A stretch of DNA of 32,085 nt from Chloromonas sp. AAM2 (Eukaryota; Chlorophyta; Chlorophyceae; Chlamydomonadales; Chlamydomonadaceae). The notes below the pieces were generated by a model. The model searched no databases. It saw only the letters and a program-made list of their open reading frames with translations, and was not told where the DNA came from. A program made the translations under genes and the position numbers. The stretch covers positions 2,923 to 35,007 of the forward strand of contig QAXH01004553.1 in the NCBI GenBank assembly GCA_004335635.1. Reading direction: 5' to 3'. Shown in pieces: positions 32,084 to 32,085 of the stretch (the first letter of the stretch is position 1; each line of letters starts with the position of its first letter).

Positions 32084-32085
32084 GG

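Larger units (their letters stand above)
30464..32085. other. Repeat-rich right end without clear genes
   Basis: It contains dispersed repeat copy 3, the 230-bp duplicate of the exonuclease insert, two copies of TTTGGATGCTTTCGC (near 31541 and 31583), two of GTAGCCAGCG (near 31721 and 31744) and a terminal CA microsatellite. The last exons of the cysteine-rich gene may lie here but could not be identified. Confidence 0.45.

Overview
The window reads as nuclear DNA of a green alga. Genes are broken by many short introns with GT-AG or GC-AG borders, exons are richer in GC than introns, candidate TGTAA 3'-end signals occur, and microsatellites, minisatellites and an N-filled assembly gap are present. 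A short interstitial TTAGGG array and a hairpin typical of large algal organelle genomes would fit a chlamydomonadalean alga of the Haematococcus/Stephanosphaera kind. That placement is inference. There are no operons, CRISPR arrays or bacterial features.

Six gene models were assembled by hand from exon phases. Five close exactly in frame. (1) 1039-5933 (+): secreted nucleoside-phosphorylase-fold protein, about 440 aa. (2) 7465-12936 (+): predicted ER-luminal OS-9-like lectin, 725 aa, with a saposin/canopy-like segment, a low-complexity linker, a ShK toxin-like (ShKT) six-cysteine module and a C-terminal mannose-6-phosphate-receptor-homology (MRH) domain. (3) 13684-17398 (+): ATP-citrate lyase subunit A, 425 aa. 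(4) 17923-20695 (+): mitochondrial pyruvate dehydrogenase kinase, 399 aa. (5) 27117-22746 (-): Werner-type DEDDy 3'-5' exonuclease, 762 aa, with a low-complexity insert of about 220 residues inside the nuclease fold. (6) 27728 to about 30463 (+): start of a secreted cysteine-rich GCC2/GCC3 (ephrin-receptor-like) repeat protein whose 3' end is unresolved.

The left two thirds (1-20.7 kb) is a compact same-strand run of four genes. ACLA and PDK are head-to-tail, 524 bp apart, and both act on acetyl-CoA supply: PDK restrains mitochondrial acetyl-CoA formation from pyruvate, and ATP-citrate lyase makes cytosolic acetyl-CoA from exported citrate. From 20.7 kb on the sequence is a mosaic. It holds an N gap, a 49-bp shard of a PDK exon, an AT-richer block with a perfect-arm hairpin, three copies of a dispersed repeat of about 60-70 bp, a 230-bp near-identical copy of the exonuclease insert, an interstitial telomere-like array and several minisatellites.

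The most unusual items are the OS-9-like gene (domain combination and an MRH domain whose first half has lost its WW motif and a cysteine pair) and the exonuclease with its split fold. I did not find an evident multi-gene defence or biosynthetic system.
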